This document shows positions 55,823 through 64,000 of a stretch of 64,000 nucleotides of DNA, in pieces. Under the pieces are notes generated by a model. That model was not told where the DNA came from. It saw only the letters and a program-made list of their open reading frames with translations, and ran no database searches. Location of the stretch: assembly GCF_002211765.1 (NCBI RefSeq), contig NZ_CP022133.1, forward strand, positions 2,356,001 to 2,420,000, given 5' to 3'. The translations under genes and the position numbers were made by a program. How positions within the stretch are numbered: position 1 is the first letter of the stretch; every line of letters begins with the position of its first letter. The DNA comes from Idiomarina piscisalsi (GTDB taxonomy: Bacteria; Pseudomonadota; Gammaproteobacteria; Enterobacterales; Alteromonadaceae).

Positions 55823-57715
55823 TCAATTCAGTTTAAACTGTGTCACCAATTCTTCCAAGCGCTCAAAGGCGCGGCTTAATTCTCCACACGCTCGCTGCGT
55901 ATTGTTCAGGTTGGTGACGCTTTGCTCGTTCATACTACTGATATCCATAATGTCTTTGTCCAGAGTTTGGATCACTGACGTTTGTTGTTCTGTTGCTGAT
56001 GCAACCGAGTGGTTCACCTCGTCAATTTGCGAAATAATAGCGTCGATTTCGCTCATATGCTCAGCCGACTCCTCTGCGCTCTGGACACAAGCGTCACTAA
56101 TTTCACGGCTCTCTTCAATCACACTGACTGCTGACTTGGTGCCCTGTCGAACTTTCTCAATCATGTTTTCAACTTCAGCCGCCGAATCAGAGGTGCGCTG
56201 GGCTAAGTTACGAACTTCATCGGCGACAACAGCGAAGCCACGACCGGCTTCACCGGCTCGCGCAGCTTCAATCGCCGCGTTAAGCGCCAGCAGGTTTGTC
56301 TGCTCGGTAATGCCTTTTATCACTTCAATAATTTGGCCAATGTTTTGCGTGTCTTCGTCTAGCTTGCCTATTGCTTGTCCCGACGCATCCATTCGTTCAG
56401 ATAAGTGTTGAATTTGCTGACGGTTATGTTGCAAGGCCTGCTGTGCCGCTGTTGTTTTTTCACTACCCGCGCTCGCTTGTGCCGATGCTTTCGCAGCACT
56501 GTCTGCAATTTCAGTCGCACTAGCGCCAAGCTCATTAATTGCCGTTGCCACGGAGTTCGCCTTATTCGCCTGCTCATGGCCAATATGCATTGAGTCGTCA
56601 CTGGCTTTCGTCATACTACTGATATTTTGTTCGACTTGTTTTGCTGCGCTCGTCACTTCTTGTAGTGCATTCTGAATTCGCTCGATAAACTCATTCATAC
56701 GCTGCGACACAACACCGAACTCATCGTCTGACTCTACCGGCAGCCGCTGCGTTAAATCGCCCTCACCTCGGGCAATATCCGTTACCGCCTCATTCAGACG
56801 GCGTAGCGGTTTGAGTAATAACCTCAGCAACCAGCTCATCGACACAACAACAGCGACAATGCCAAGCACTAAATAAACAACGGCAGTCCAGCCAAACGTC
56901 GACACATCGGCATAGGCTTTTGTGCGATCAATGACGACCCCCAAATACCAGTCAACGCCTTGAATGCCTTTAATTTTATGAAAAGAGACCAAGCTATCCT
57001 GGCCATCCACTTGGTATTCTTTAAAGCTCGACGAGAACGACACAGAGCTGCCTATGTAGTCATTTAAAGAGGTCTCAATTCGTTTTTCATTCGGATGAAC
57101 CAAAATATTTCGGCTATCACTGACCAAAAAGGCCTGTCCCATGCCCATGAAATCGATGTCGTTAATAATGGCGGAAATATCATCCAGCATCATGTCGCCA
57201 CCAGCCACTCCCACCAAGCGACCATTCCGTTCCATAGGCACAACGGCGGTAATCGTCAGCTCATCTGTGGTTACGTCAATATAAGGCGTCGTGTAGGTTG
57301 GCTGCCCTTCATCAACCGCCAGCTGATACCAGGGGCGGCTGCGGGCGTCATAGTCGTCAGGTAAGTCAATACTGGTATCGTCGAGTAAAAAGGTGCCGTC
57401 AATGAGTCCGTAATACACGTTTTTAAAATTACCTGCCGCTTTCGACTGCTGCACGCGTTCCAGCGCGCGCTCGGTTGAGTCAGACGGCTCATAGACGTTG
57501 GCAGTCGCCTGCACAATGCTCATACGGTCATTAAACCACTGTGAGATATTGTTCGACACCGAGTCCGACAATGCCTGCATTTGCTGCTGAAGATCACTCC
57601 TGGTTTGCGTCGACATTTGCAAAAAATTAGTCAACGTAAAAATACCCAAGACCAACACCAGTATCGCCGATGCAGCGACAATGACTTTTTGAGTGAACTT
57701 CAGTTTCTTCAGCAT
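55823..57715 (-). CDS. Methyl-accepting chemotaxis protein with dCache sensor
   Basis: The 630-residue receptor has a first membrane helix (about 10-30) and a periplasmic double-Cache domain (about 35-275) with [18 protein letters not shown] and [18 protein letters not shown] second helix (about 280-300), a HAMP domain ([14 protein letters not shown]) and a signalling domain follow. The last carries the hairpin-tip motif [19 protein letters not shown]. Cache pockets often bind amino acids or organic acids; the ligand is unknown. No other chemotaxis gene is in the window. Confidence 0.95.
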   Translation of the reverse strand: MLKKLKFTQKVIVAASAILVLVLGIFTLTNFLQMSTQTRSDLQQQMQALSDSVSNNISQWFNDRMSIVQATANVYEPSDSTERALERVQQSKAAGNFKNVYYGLIDGTFLLDDTSIDLPDDYDARSRPWYQLAVDEGQPTYTTPYIDVTTDELTITAVVPMERNGRLVGVAGGDMMLDDISAIINDIDFMGMGQAFLVSDSRNILVHPNEKRIETSLNDYIGSSVSFSSSFKEYQVDGQDSLVSFHKIKGIQGVDWYLGVVIDRTKAYADVSTFGWTAVVYLVLGIVAVVVSMSWLLRLLLKPLRRLNEAVTDIARGEGDLTQRLPVESDDEFGVVSQRMNEFIERIQNALQEVTSAAKQVEQNISSMTKASDDSMHIGHEQANKANSVATAINELGASATEIADSAAKASAQASAGSEKTTAAQQALQHNRQQIQHLSERMDASGQAIGKLDEDTQNIGQIIEVIKGITEQTNLLALNAAIEAARAGEAGRGFAVVADEVRNLAQRTSDSAAEVENMIEKVRQGTKSAVSVIEESREISDACVQSAEESAEHMSEIDAIISQIDEVNHSVASATEQQTSVIQTLDKDIMDISSMNEQSVTNLNNTQRACGELSRAFERLEELVTQFKLN

Positions 57716-57747
57716 GATTTTTAATCGCTTTTTATTATAAGTTTTGC

Positions 57748-59118
57748 TTAGCCAACCTGAATATCGGTTTCAGGGAAACGTATGTGTCGCTTACGTGGCG
57801 TGGCTAAAAAGTACGCTAGAGTTAATGGCCCGACACGACCGGCAAACATTAAAAACACCAGTATCACCTGGCTTGCTGCCGTTATCTCAGCAGTAATACC
57901 TCTTGAGAGCCCGACCGTCGCAGACGCCGATAAAACTTCAAAGGTTATATCTATAAACGGCAGCGGATTCAAAATCATTAGGAGAAATATCCCCAGAAAC
58001 ATCAAAGTCAGAGTGACTAATGTCACCGCCAAAGCCTTCATAACAATTTCTTGTGGTACCGTTCTGTTCAGTAAAGTGACGTATTCGCGACGTCTTAGAA
58101 AAGCATACGTAGCCACTAACAGCACAATAAAAGTGCCGAGTTTAATACCACCGGCAGTACTCATCGAGCCGCCACCAATGAGCATCAGCAACAAGGTGAA
58201 AACCGCCGTCGCTTCGGTCATCGCACCGGTATCAACGGTATTAAAACCCGCTGAACGAGGCGTTGTTGCCTGGAACCAGGCCGCCATGGCTTGGTCACCT
58301 ACGCTCAAATTGGCAAACGTAGCGGGGTTGTCCATTTCTAACAGCCAAATAATAGCGATCGACACCACATTAATAATCAACGTCGCGATTAAAATGGCCC
58401 GGGTATAAACCGAAAACTTATGCCAACGTCGTTTTTCCGCAATATTCGTAATAACGGAAAAGCCTAAGCCACCCATTACGAATAAAATACTAACAATAAG
58501 GTTTACGGGAATACTGCTGGCGTAATCGACAAGCCCATTAGGCGAAAGCACAAAACCAGCGCTGTTAAAAGCAGAAATGGCGTAAAATACCGCTTCAGCC
58601 AATGCGTCAACAAAACCTTTGTCTGACCACCAGGTAAGTGTCAAACCAACCACCGCGACCGCCTCAACAACAAGAGCCAAAGAGACAACCGCTTTAGCTG
58701 TGCGCCCAATATTAGCCAAGCTGGTCTGGTGCATGGCTTCTTTAGCCATCAGCTGATGCTGAAGGCCGACATGCCCCCCAATCGACATAGCGGCCAATAC
58801 CGCGAAAGTCATGAAGCCCAAACCACCTGCCTGTATCAGCACCGCTAGTACGGTAAGCCCAAACACGCTGTAGGTAGCACCAGTATCAACCACGACCAAC
58901 CCAGTTACGGTGACTGCCGAGGTCGCGGTAAACAAGCTTTCTAACCAGGTTATCGGCTGTTCGGTGGCGCCGGGAATTTTCAGTAATAACGTGCCCAACA
59001 AGATCAAGCAGGCAAAGCCTCCTGATAGAATGACCGGAGGGCTTGCCTTAAACGCCTTACGCTTACGTCTCCCTGGTCTACGATACAGCCAAGCTAAAGA
59101 AGGTAGCCACTGCTTCAT
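57748..59118 (-). CDS. ktrB: KtrB/TrkH-type potassium translocating subunit
   Basis: The 456 residues make the four-fold membrane-pore-membrane repeat of the Trk/Ktr family. Pore-loop signatures are [30 protein letters not shown] and [10 protein letters not shown]. The basic N-terminus ([14 protein letters not shown]) is cytosolic. The length and the adjacent single-RCK gene point to KtrAB, often Na+-dependent, rather than TrkHA. It overlaps ktrA by four bases. Confidence 0.93.
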   Translation of the reverse strand: MKQWLPSLAWLYRRPGRRKRKAFKASPPVILSGGFACLILLGTLLLKIPGATEQPITWLESLFTATSAVTVTGLVVVDTGATYSVFGLTVLAVLIQAGGLGFMTFAVLAAMSIGGHVGLQHQLMAKEAMHQTSLANIGRTAKAVVSLALVVEAVAVVGLTLTWWSDKGFVDALAEAVFYAISAFNSAGFVLSPNGLVDYASSIPVNLIVSILFVMGGLGFSVITNIAEKRRWHKFSVYTRAILIATLIINVVSIAIIWLLEMDNPATFANLSVGDQAMAAWFQATTPRSAGFNTVDTGAMTEATAVFTLLLMLIGGGSMSTAGGIKLGTFIVLLVATYAFLRRREYVTLLNRTVPQEIVMKALAVTLVTLTLMFLGIFLLMILNPLPFIDITFEVLSASATVGLSRGITAEITAASQVILVFLMFAGRVGPLTLAYFLATPRKRHIRFPETDIQVG

Positions 59119-59777
59119 GAATGTTCTTTCAGTTTTGGTGCTATAGATTTAAGCGCTTTTAAACTGCCAGCCATGACTAACGTTTCGTTACCTTCTAACT
59201 CCATTCCCATTGGTGGGTTAGTTGTTACTTCGTCACGCTTTTTTAGCAGAAGAATATGAAAGAATTCAGAGTCCTCGGATGAAATGTCACTCAAGGTTTT
59301 CCCTTTTAAATACTCACCAATATGAATTTCCACGCAAAACCAATTATGCCCAAGCGACATGTATTCGTTCACCATGGGGTAGTTCAGTGACTGTGCCACA
59401 CGAATGCCCATTTCCTCTTCCGGGTGAATAATGCGGCTCACCCCCAGTTTAGAGAGAATCTGGTGGTGTGACTTAGACGTGGCTTTGGCCCAAATTTCTT
59501 TCACACCAATGCTTTTCAGGTGTAAAACACACAGTAAACTGGCTTGAAGATCCTCGCCAATGGCCACTAAGACGACTTCACAATTGGCGAGGTCGAGCTC
59601 TTGCAGCGCTTTTTCATCGGTCACATCGGCTATGGCTGAATGCGTCAGCACTTCTGCCATGGCTTCAACGGCTTTTTCGTCTGAATCGACACCAATGACG
59701 TGGTGTCCAAGGTCTAAAAGCTCCATTGAGGTTCGGGCGCCGAAACGCCCCAAACCGATAACACCAAATTCAGCCAT
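59115..59777 (-). CDS. ktrA: KtrA-type RCK regulatory subunit
   Basis: The 220 residues form a Rossmann RCK_N domain (GLGRFGARTSMEL, then GVDSDEKAVE and ADVTDEKAL) and a C-terminal RCK_C domain (about 140-215). KtrA forms an octameric ring that binds ATP or ADP and gates KtrB. The length matches single-RCK KtrA, not the double-length TrkA. Confidence 0.94.
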   Translation of the reverse strand: MAEFGVIGLGRFGARTSMELLDLGHHVIGVDSDEKAVEAMAEVLTHSAIADVTDEKALQELDLANCEVVLVAIGEDLQASLLCVLHLKSIGVKEIWAKATSKSHHQILSKLGVSRIIHPEEEMGIRVAQSLNYPMVNEYMSLGHNWFCVEIHIGEYLKGKTLSDISSEDSEFFHILLLKKRDEVTTNPPMGMELEGNETLVMAGSLKALKSIAPKLKEHS

Positions 59778-59808
59778 GTTTTACTCCTCCTAAGCTATTG
59801 TCACACTC

Positions 59809-62472
59809 TTATTGCGCTTTCGCTGGTGCCAGGAACAGCGCATTCATTAGCAAGGTGTTCAAGCCATCCATGTAAGCCCGGTAGGTTGGCTCCTGAGTGA
59901 AACTTATCACCATTCCTTTGCCAGTCGGCTGCCAGATTAGTAACGGTTTATAGGGCAGCTGCTTCGCAATATCGTTCCAAAGGAAGCCGCTTGCCAGCAT
60001 CGTATCTGCGTCGGCAAACCAAGCAATGTTGCGACCATGGTTAATGTCGATAGGGGTCAGCACATCGTTGCCATTATAAATGCTGACGACCTGCGGTTTT
60101 ACACCCGCACTTAACCAATGGTCAGTATCGACTTGCGCATTTAACAACGCCCCCGGCACCCAGTCTGGATCAGCGCCATGCGGTTTTATTTCTGTTAAAA
60201 ATTGTTCGCGGCTCTCAATCACCTTGCCGTCAATTTTCAACTCCTCCGCCGGTTTCTCCACACCGTCTTCCGGTACCTTGCGCTCGAGCTTCGTATTAAG
60301 AAGACCAGCATCGACAGCCCAAGCTGACGCACCACCTAAGGTCAATAAGACCCCTCCATCTGAAACCCACTGCTTTATTTTCTCGATGGTTCCGTCAGTG
60401 AATACGCTGTCATACCCGCCTTCCGGCAAAATCAGTACATCTAAGCCGTCCAAGTCATCCTGAATCAGCTGCATGGTGCGAATAGCGGTTACTGGGTAGC
60501 CCATTTGACGCTCAATCACAAAGCGAGTGTGGCCAGCGTTATAGGCACTCACTGGCTCATCCCAGGCAATGGCAATGTTCGGGGCTTCTAGCTGACTGAC
60601 ATTGTGCGAGCCAAAGTTCGGACCTTCAGTCATCCAGCTGGTATCGACACCTTCCACTGTCGCCCCGGACTCTTCTGCCAATTTTTGCAGAGTTTGTGAC
60701 AGCTCACTACCGTTATCCGCAACCGTCAGAATAAGAGAACCACTTGGAAACTCGCCCGCTGTTTCATGAGTAAAGGCTAACTCGCTTTGGCGTACACTTA
60801 AGCCTTCACGTAAGGCAGAAGTTAAAAAGCGCCCCGCGTTCATGTCGCCCCAACGCACTAAATAAGCCACTTCCGCGTCCGGGTTCATCACTTTACCCGG
60901 GGCAATGCGACCTTCTTCAACCATAGCGGTTTTTACGTCAGGTAAGTCGTCGCAACTGTGGTTGTCCACATTAAACATCAATGGCAACGACCAGCCAGTT
61001 ACGTCATAAATTTGGTCTGGCAGGTTGTTCTTGCGGCGTTGCTCCTGCTCTTTTAAGAAGTCGTCCGCCATGTCGACTTGTTCGTCCATCAGTGTGCGAA
61101 TAAGACGATGCGACGGTTGTGCCATATCAACGATATAAGCGCCCGGTTTGTAGTCAACGTCACACATTTCAAAGGCCTGCTCTGCCCGCTGCACTTCAAC
61201 ACCCTGTTCAACCAGCAAAGACGCTAGTTTAAGTGCGCCTGCCGGGTCATCTGTTGCCGGTAAAATCAACGAGCGAACGTCGCCGTCTTCACCGGCTTCA
61301 ACGGCGGACTGACGATAATTCCAGAATTTCTGCAATAATGCTTCACGACGTTCCGACACCGTTTGAATGGTCGAAATAGACGCAATAAAGTGCTGTTGAA
61401 CACCGTCAGCATAGGTCAGTACGTCACCGTCTTTGCGGTTAAACAAATGGCCGCGAGCCGACGCCATTTCGTACGTCATTGCTACCGAGCCGTAGTAAAG
61501 TGGCCAGCTGGCACCGTAGCCCGGATAAAACGCATCGAAAATTTCGCGAGTGAAATAATCGAACCCCTTCTTGTCGAACCACTGACCGTTATTTTTGCCT
61601 ATCCAGTTCAGACTTTCGCGCTGGGACTCGGTAATTAACGGGTTATAAGGTCGTGCTTCCGGCGTAAAGTAGTACGTCGAGTCGCCGCCCATTTCATGCA
61701 GGTCAACAAACACCAGCGGATAGTATTTCAACAAAGCATCAATTTGGCCGCTAATTTCCGGTTGCGTGAGCGCAATCCAGTCTCGGTTCATATCGAATAA
61801 ATAATGGTTGGTGCGCCCGTTTGGCCAGGGCTCGTTATGTTCCGCACTGCGGCGATCGCCCGAATGTTCCATGCCAATACTCATGTAGTAGCGGTCAACA
61901 AAACGTGCTCGCCCGTCTGGGTTTTGCAATGGGTCAATAAAGACCATGGTGTTGTCTAGCCACTCCTGTGTTTGTTCCCGCTGATCATGCAACAAATGAT
62001 ACGCCGTCATCATCGAGGCTTCCGGCGAGGAAATTTCGTTGCCGTGAACCCCGTACGACAACCATATACTGCCTGGTAGCTCGTTAATCAGTTTTTCTGC
62101 TTGACTGCGGCTCGTTTTACGCGGATCCGCCAGGGACTGCATGCCTTGGATAAAACCGTCGAAGTCAGCAATGTTCTCTTCGCTGGAGATAACCGCATAA
62201 TATAATGTACGACCTTCCCAACTCTCGCCGTACTCCAACAGCTTCACCTGCTTAGGATACGCCGCTTTTAAAGCCTCAAAATAGCGACTCATGTCCGTCG
62301 GGCTGGTGATTTTGGTACCTATTGGATAACCAAGCACCTGTTCGACCGTTACTTTCGAATCGGCATAGTTGGCTTCAGGTAGCAGTGAGCTTTCTCCAGC
62401 CAGTTGCTGGGCATGTGAGGGAAAAACAAACCAAGAAGCGGCGACAAGAGCCGCAATTTTGAGACTGCGCAT
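59809..62472 (-). CDS. M14 family zinc metallopeptidase with C-terminal GATase-like domain
   Basis: The 887-residue secreted enzyme has a signal peptide (ending SHAQ) and a carboxypeptidase domain (about 50-400). Zinc ligands are in VHGNEISSPE and DLHEMGGDSTYYF, and a probable catalytic glutamate is in AMTYEMAS. A beta-rich middle region has three cysteines. A C-terminal part (about 640-880) contains LDVLILPEGGYDS and KIKQWVSDGGVLLTLGGAS, resembling a class I amidotransferase fold without an evident catalytic cysteine. It probably digests external peptides. The ATG at 62472 is preferred, as AGGA lies 6 bases before it. Confidence 0.9.
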   Translation of the reverse strand: MRSLKIAALVAASWFVFPSHAQQLAGESSLLPEANYADSKVTVEQVLGYPIGTKITSPTDMSRYFEALKAAYPKQVKLLEYGESWEGRTLYYAVISSEENIADFDGFIQGMQSLADPRKTSRSQAEKLINELPGSIWLSYGVHGNEISSPEASMMTAYHLLHDQREQTQEWLDNTMVFIDPLQNPDGRARFVDRYYMSIGMEHSGDRRSAEHNEPWPNGRTNHYLFDMNRDWIALTQPEISGQIDALLKYYPLVFVDLHEMGGDSTYYFTPEARPYNPLITESQRESLNWIGKNNGQWFDKKGFDYFTREIFDAFYPGYGASWPLYYGSVAMTYEMASARGHLFNRKDGDVLTYADGVQQHFIASISTIQTVSERREALLQKFWNYRQSAVEAGEDGDVRSLILPATDDPAGALKLASLLVEQGVEVQRAEQAFEMCDVDYKPGAYIVDMAQPSHRLIRTLMDEQVDMADDFLKEQEQRRKNNLPDQIYDVTGWSLPLMFNVDNHSCDDLPDVKTAMVEEGRIAPGKVMNPDAEVAYLVRWGDMNAGRFLTSALREGLSVRQSELAFTHETAGEFPSGSLILTVADNGSELSQTLQKLAEESGATVEGVDTSWMTEGPNFGSHNVSQLEAPNIAIAWDEPVSAYNAGHTRFVIERQMGYPVTAIRTMQLIQDDLDGLDVLILPEGGYDSVFTDGTIEKIKQWVSDGGVLLTLGGASAWAVDAGLLNTKLERKVPEDGVEKPAEELKIDGKVIESREQFLTEIKPHGADPDWVPGALLNAQVDTDHWLSAGVKPQVVSIYNGNDVLTPIDINHGRNIAWFADADTMLASGFLWNDIAKQLPYKPLLIWQPTGKGMVISFTQEPTYRAYMDGLNTLLMNALFLAPAKAQ

Positions 62473-62578
62473 GATCATTCCTGTTGTTCAGTGCACTTTT
62501 AAGAGTGCCTAGGGTTTCTTTTTATGTCCCCCTAATGTAAAAGCTTGAACAAGGGAAGTGAAGCTCAATTTAGGCGCT

Positions 62579-63769
62579 ATGAATAAAAAGACTCAAATAA
62601 CCACGCTGCTGGCGGCTATAGCCACAACGCTAATTCTGGCCGGATGCCAAATAACACCTAATAACGTAAAACGCGTGCTCAATTCCGGCGTGCTTAGCGG
62701 TAACGACCCAACCGCCGTAGTGGAATCTATGGCACGTGAACGTTTGCAAAGCTACCGCAACAACCCACAACTGCTTGTTAGCGACATTGAGGACTTACGC
62801 GAGGCTTTGCGTGACCTGCGTGCTGTTGCTGAGGCCATTTGGGGTGACGAGGAAAATACGGTTCCCAGCGCGAAAAAGTACGTTAAATACAGCGATAACT
62901 TTCATGCCAAAGCTGTGGTCGACTTTGAGCAGGGGATACTGACTGTTGCTACTCTGCATGACAGTGCCACCAAAACTCAGACTCGACAAAAGCTGCAAGC
63001 GGCAATCGTGCGTACATTGCTAACACCGTCAGATTTAACAGCAGTCGATATATTTACGGCCAAAGAGTCGCAGGGCTCTGGCAAGCCATTTTTAAGCGGC
63101 CAAGTCGTCGACCATGATGGTGTCGTGGTTGAATACCAATGGCGAGCGAATCGTTTTGCGGAATATTTAGTAAAGAATAAGCTTCAGGTTCGTCAGGCCA
63201 AGGACACAGATGTTTACGAGGTAAGAATCCCACTTGTCGACGAGCATAAGTCACTACGAAAGCACCAATATTCAGGCTACGTTATAGCCGCCGCACAACG
63301 GTATAAGGTTGAACCTGAACTAATTTACGCCATTATTGAAACGGAAAGCAGTTTTAATCCTTATGCAGTGAGTCATGCAAATGCCTATGGTTTAATGCAA
63401 GTTGTCCCCTCTACCGCCGGTCGAGACGTGTTCGAGCGTATTCGAAAAATACCAGGACAGCCCACTTCTCGACAGCTGTTTGATCCTGCACAAAATATCG
63501 ACATTGGCAGCGCGTACCTGCATATATTAAAGACTCAGTATTTAAAGGGTGTTTCACACCCGACTAGCCGAGAGTATGCTATTGTTTCAGCCTACAACGG
63601 CGGCGCCGGTAATGTATTAAAAACATTTTCCAGCAACCGCAGCCGTGCTTTACAAATAATAAACCGGAGCCAACCTGGGCTTGTGTACCAGGATTTAACA
63701 TCGAAACATCCGTTGGCAGAAAGTCGTCGTTATTTAGAAAAAGTCATGTACTTTAAGCAGAACTACTGA
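62579..63769 (+). CDS. mltC: Membrane-bound lytic murein transglycosylase C
   Basis: MltC cleaves glycan strands to 1,6-anhydromuramyl products at the outer membrane. The 396 residues have a lipoprotein signal (LILAGC), an N-terminal MltC-specific domain (about 25-220), and an SLT domain. The catalytic glutamate lies in AIIETESSFNPYAVSHANAY, followed by GLMQVVP, AYNGGAGN and YLEKVMYF. The ATG at 62579 begins a compact signal peptide; a GTG at 62558 is also in frame. Confidence 0.93.
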   Translation: MNKKTQITTLLAAIATTLILAGCQITPNNVKRVLNSGVLSGNDPTAVVESMARERLQSYRNNPQLLVSDIEDLREALRDLRAVAEAIWGDEENTVPSAKKYVKYSDNFHAKAVVDFEQGILTVATLHDSATKTQTRQKLQAAIVRTLLTPSDLTAVDIFTAKESQGSGKPFLSGQVVDHDGVVVEYQWRANRFAEYLVKNKLQVRQAKDTDVYEVRIPLVDEHKSLRKHQYSGYVIAAAQRYKVEPELIYAIIETESSFNPYAVSHANAYGLMQVVPSTAGRDVFERIRKIPGQPTSRQLFDPAQNIDIGSAYLHILKTQYLKGVSHPTSREYAIVSAYNGGAGNVLKTFSSNRSRALQIINRSQPGLVYQDLTSKHPLAESRRYLEKVMYFKQNY

Positions 63770-63807
63770 CTCCCCCTAAACATGCACATTTAATCGGAAA
63801 GGAAGTA

Positions 63808-64000
63808 ATGACCCGAGAGCTATTCATTAAGATACTTTGGCGATCACTTGCTGCATTTTTTGTATTGCTGGGGTTAATTGGAATCGCGTTACCAGTTATG
63901 CCGACAGTTCCGTTTCTCATTGCTGCGCTGTGGGCTGCCAGTAAGGGCTGGCCAAGACTCGAGTCATGGTTAATCAACCACCCTAAGTACGGCCCAGATA
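63808..64000 (+). CDS. DUF454 (YbaN-like) membrane protein, 3' end outside window
   Basis: The open frame starts at the ATG at 63808, with AAAGGAAG upstream, and runs off the window. The first 64 residues contain LLGLIGIALPVMPTVPFLI and WPRLESWLINHPKYGP, the DUF454 signature. Function is unknown. Confidence 0.85.
   Translation, partial: MTRELFIKILWRSLAAFFVLLGLIGIALPVMPTVPFLIAALWAASKGWPRLESWLINHPKYGPD

Noticed and set aside
1..64000. Defence island, prophage, CRISPR or transposon
   Set aside because: No integrase, transposase, phage structural gene, repeat-spacer array or tRNA attachment site was seen. Gene order follows conserved gammaproteobacterial neighbourhoods almost throughout.

Overview
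The window reads as a stretch of core chromosome from a marine gammaproteobacterium of the Alteromonadales type. Gene content and order, the compact spacing and moderate GC fit Idiomarina best. This assignment is inference from remembered gene neighbourhoods and was not checked by a search. I see no tRNA, rRNA, CRISPR array, prophage, insertion sequence or defence island. No gene-free stretch exceeds about 300 bases; the longest is the roughly 290 bases before coxB.

Region by region: 1-2.6 kb holds a glpG rhomboid protease cut by the window edge, a small FliL-like secreted protein and the ubiquinone genes ubiC-ubiA. 2.6-6.3 kb holds plsB (broken by an apparent one-base loss) facing the SOS pair lexA-sulA, which has two LexA boxes and a terminator. 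6.5-14.8 kb is a complete cytochrome c oxidase block: coxB with a fused cytochrome c domain, coxA, ctaG, coxC, SURF1, a frameshifted CX3C assembly-type protein, ctaA, ctaB and a SCO copper protein, with a small membrane gene (DUF2909) on the opposite strand inside it. 14.8-20.9 kb has a polysaccharide deacetylase lipoprotein, a DinF-like MATE exporter, a DUF4397 repeat lipoprotein, nfuA, comF and bioH. 20.9-28.7 kb carries mutM, rpmG, rpmB, radC, coaBC, dut, slmA, gpsA, secB and a rhodanese. 28.8-37.4 kb carries gpmI-envC-yibQ, rpoH, ftsYEX, rsmD and yhhL. 37.4-44 kb has small conserved genes, a two-gene reverse transsulfuration pair, a threonine aldolase and comM, the last two separated by a REP-like palindromic element. 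44-48 kb is a suppressor-of-copper-sensitivity (scs) disulfide operon. 48-64 kb has fpr, ubiK, rep, a GAF-GAF-GGDEF-EAL regulator, cytochrome c5, dinB, a DUF4399 protein, a chemoreceptor, a KtrAB-type potassium system, an M14 metallopeptidase, mltC and the start of a DUF454 gene.

The main themes are aerobic respiration (ubiquinone, heme A, copper insertion, oxidase, cytochrome c5), envelope growth and division (ftsEX with envC, sulA, slmA, mltC, secB) and DNA repair (lexA, mutM, radC, dinB, rep).

The most notable observations are two frameshifts in otherwise conserved genes, both explained by one missing base in a C/G run, and an inverted pair of GTAG-headed hairpins between ltaE and comM whose GTAG motifs supply the stop codons of both genes. 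Others are a GGDEF protein with an intact cyclase motif but an eroded EAL domain, and an uncharacterised cysteine-bearing small membrane protein heading the scs operon. I found no clearly new multi-gene system.
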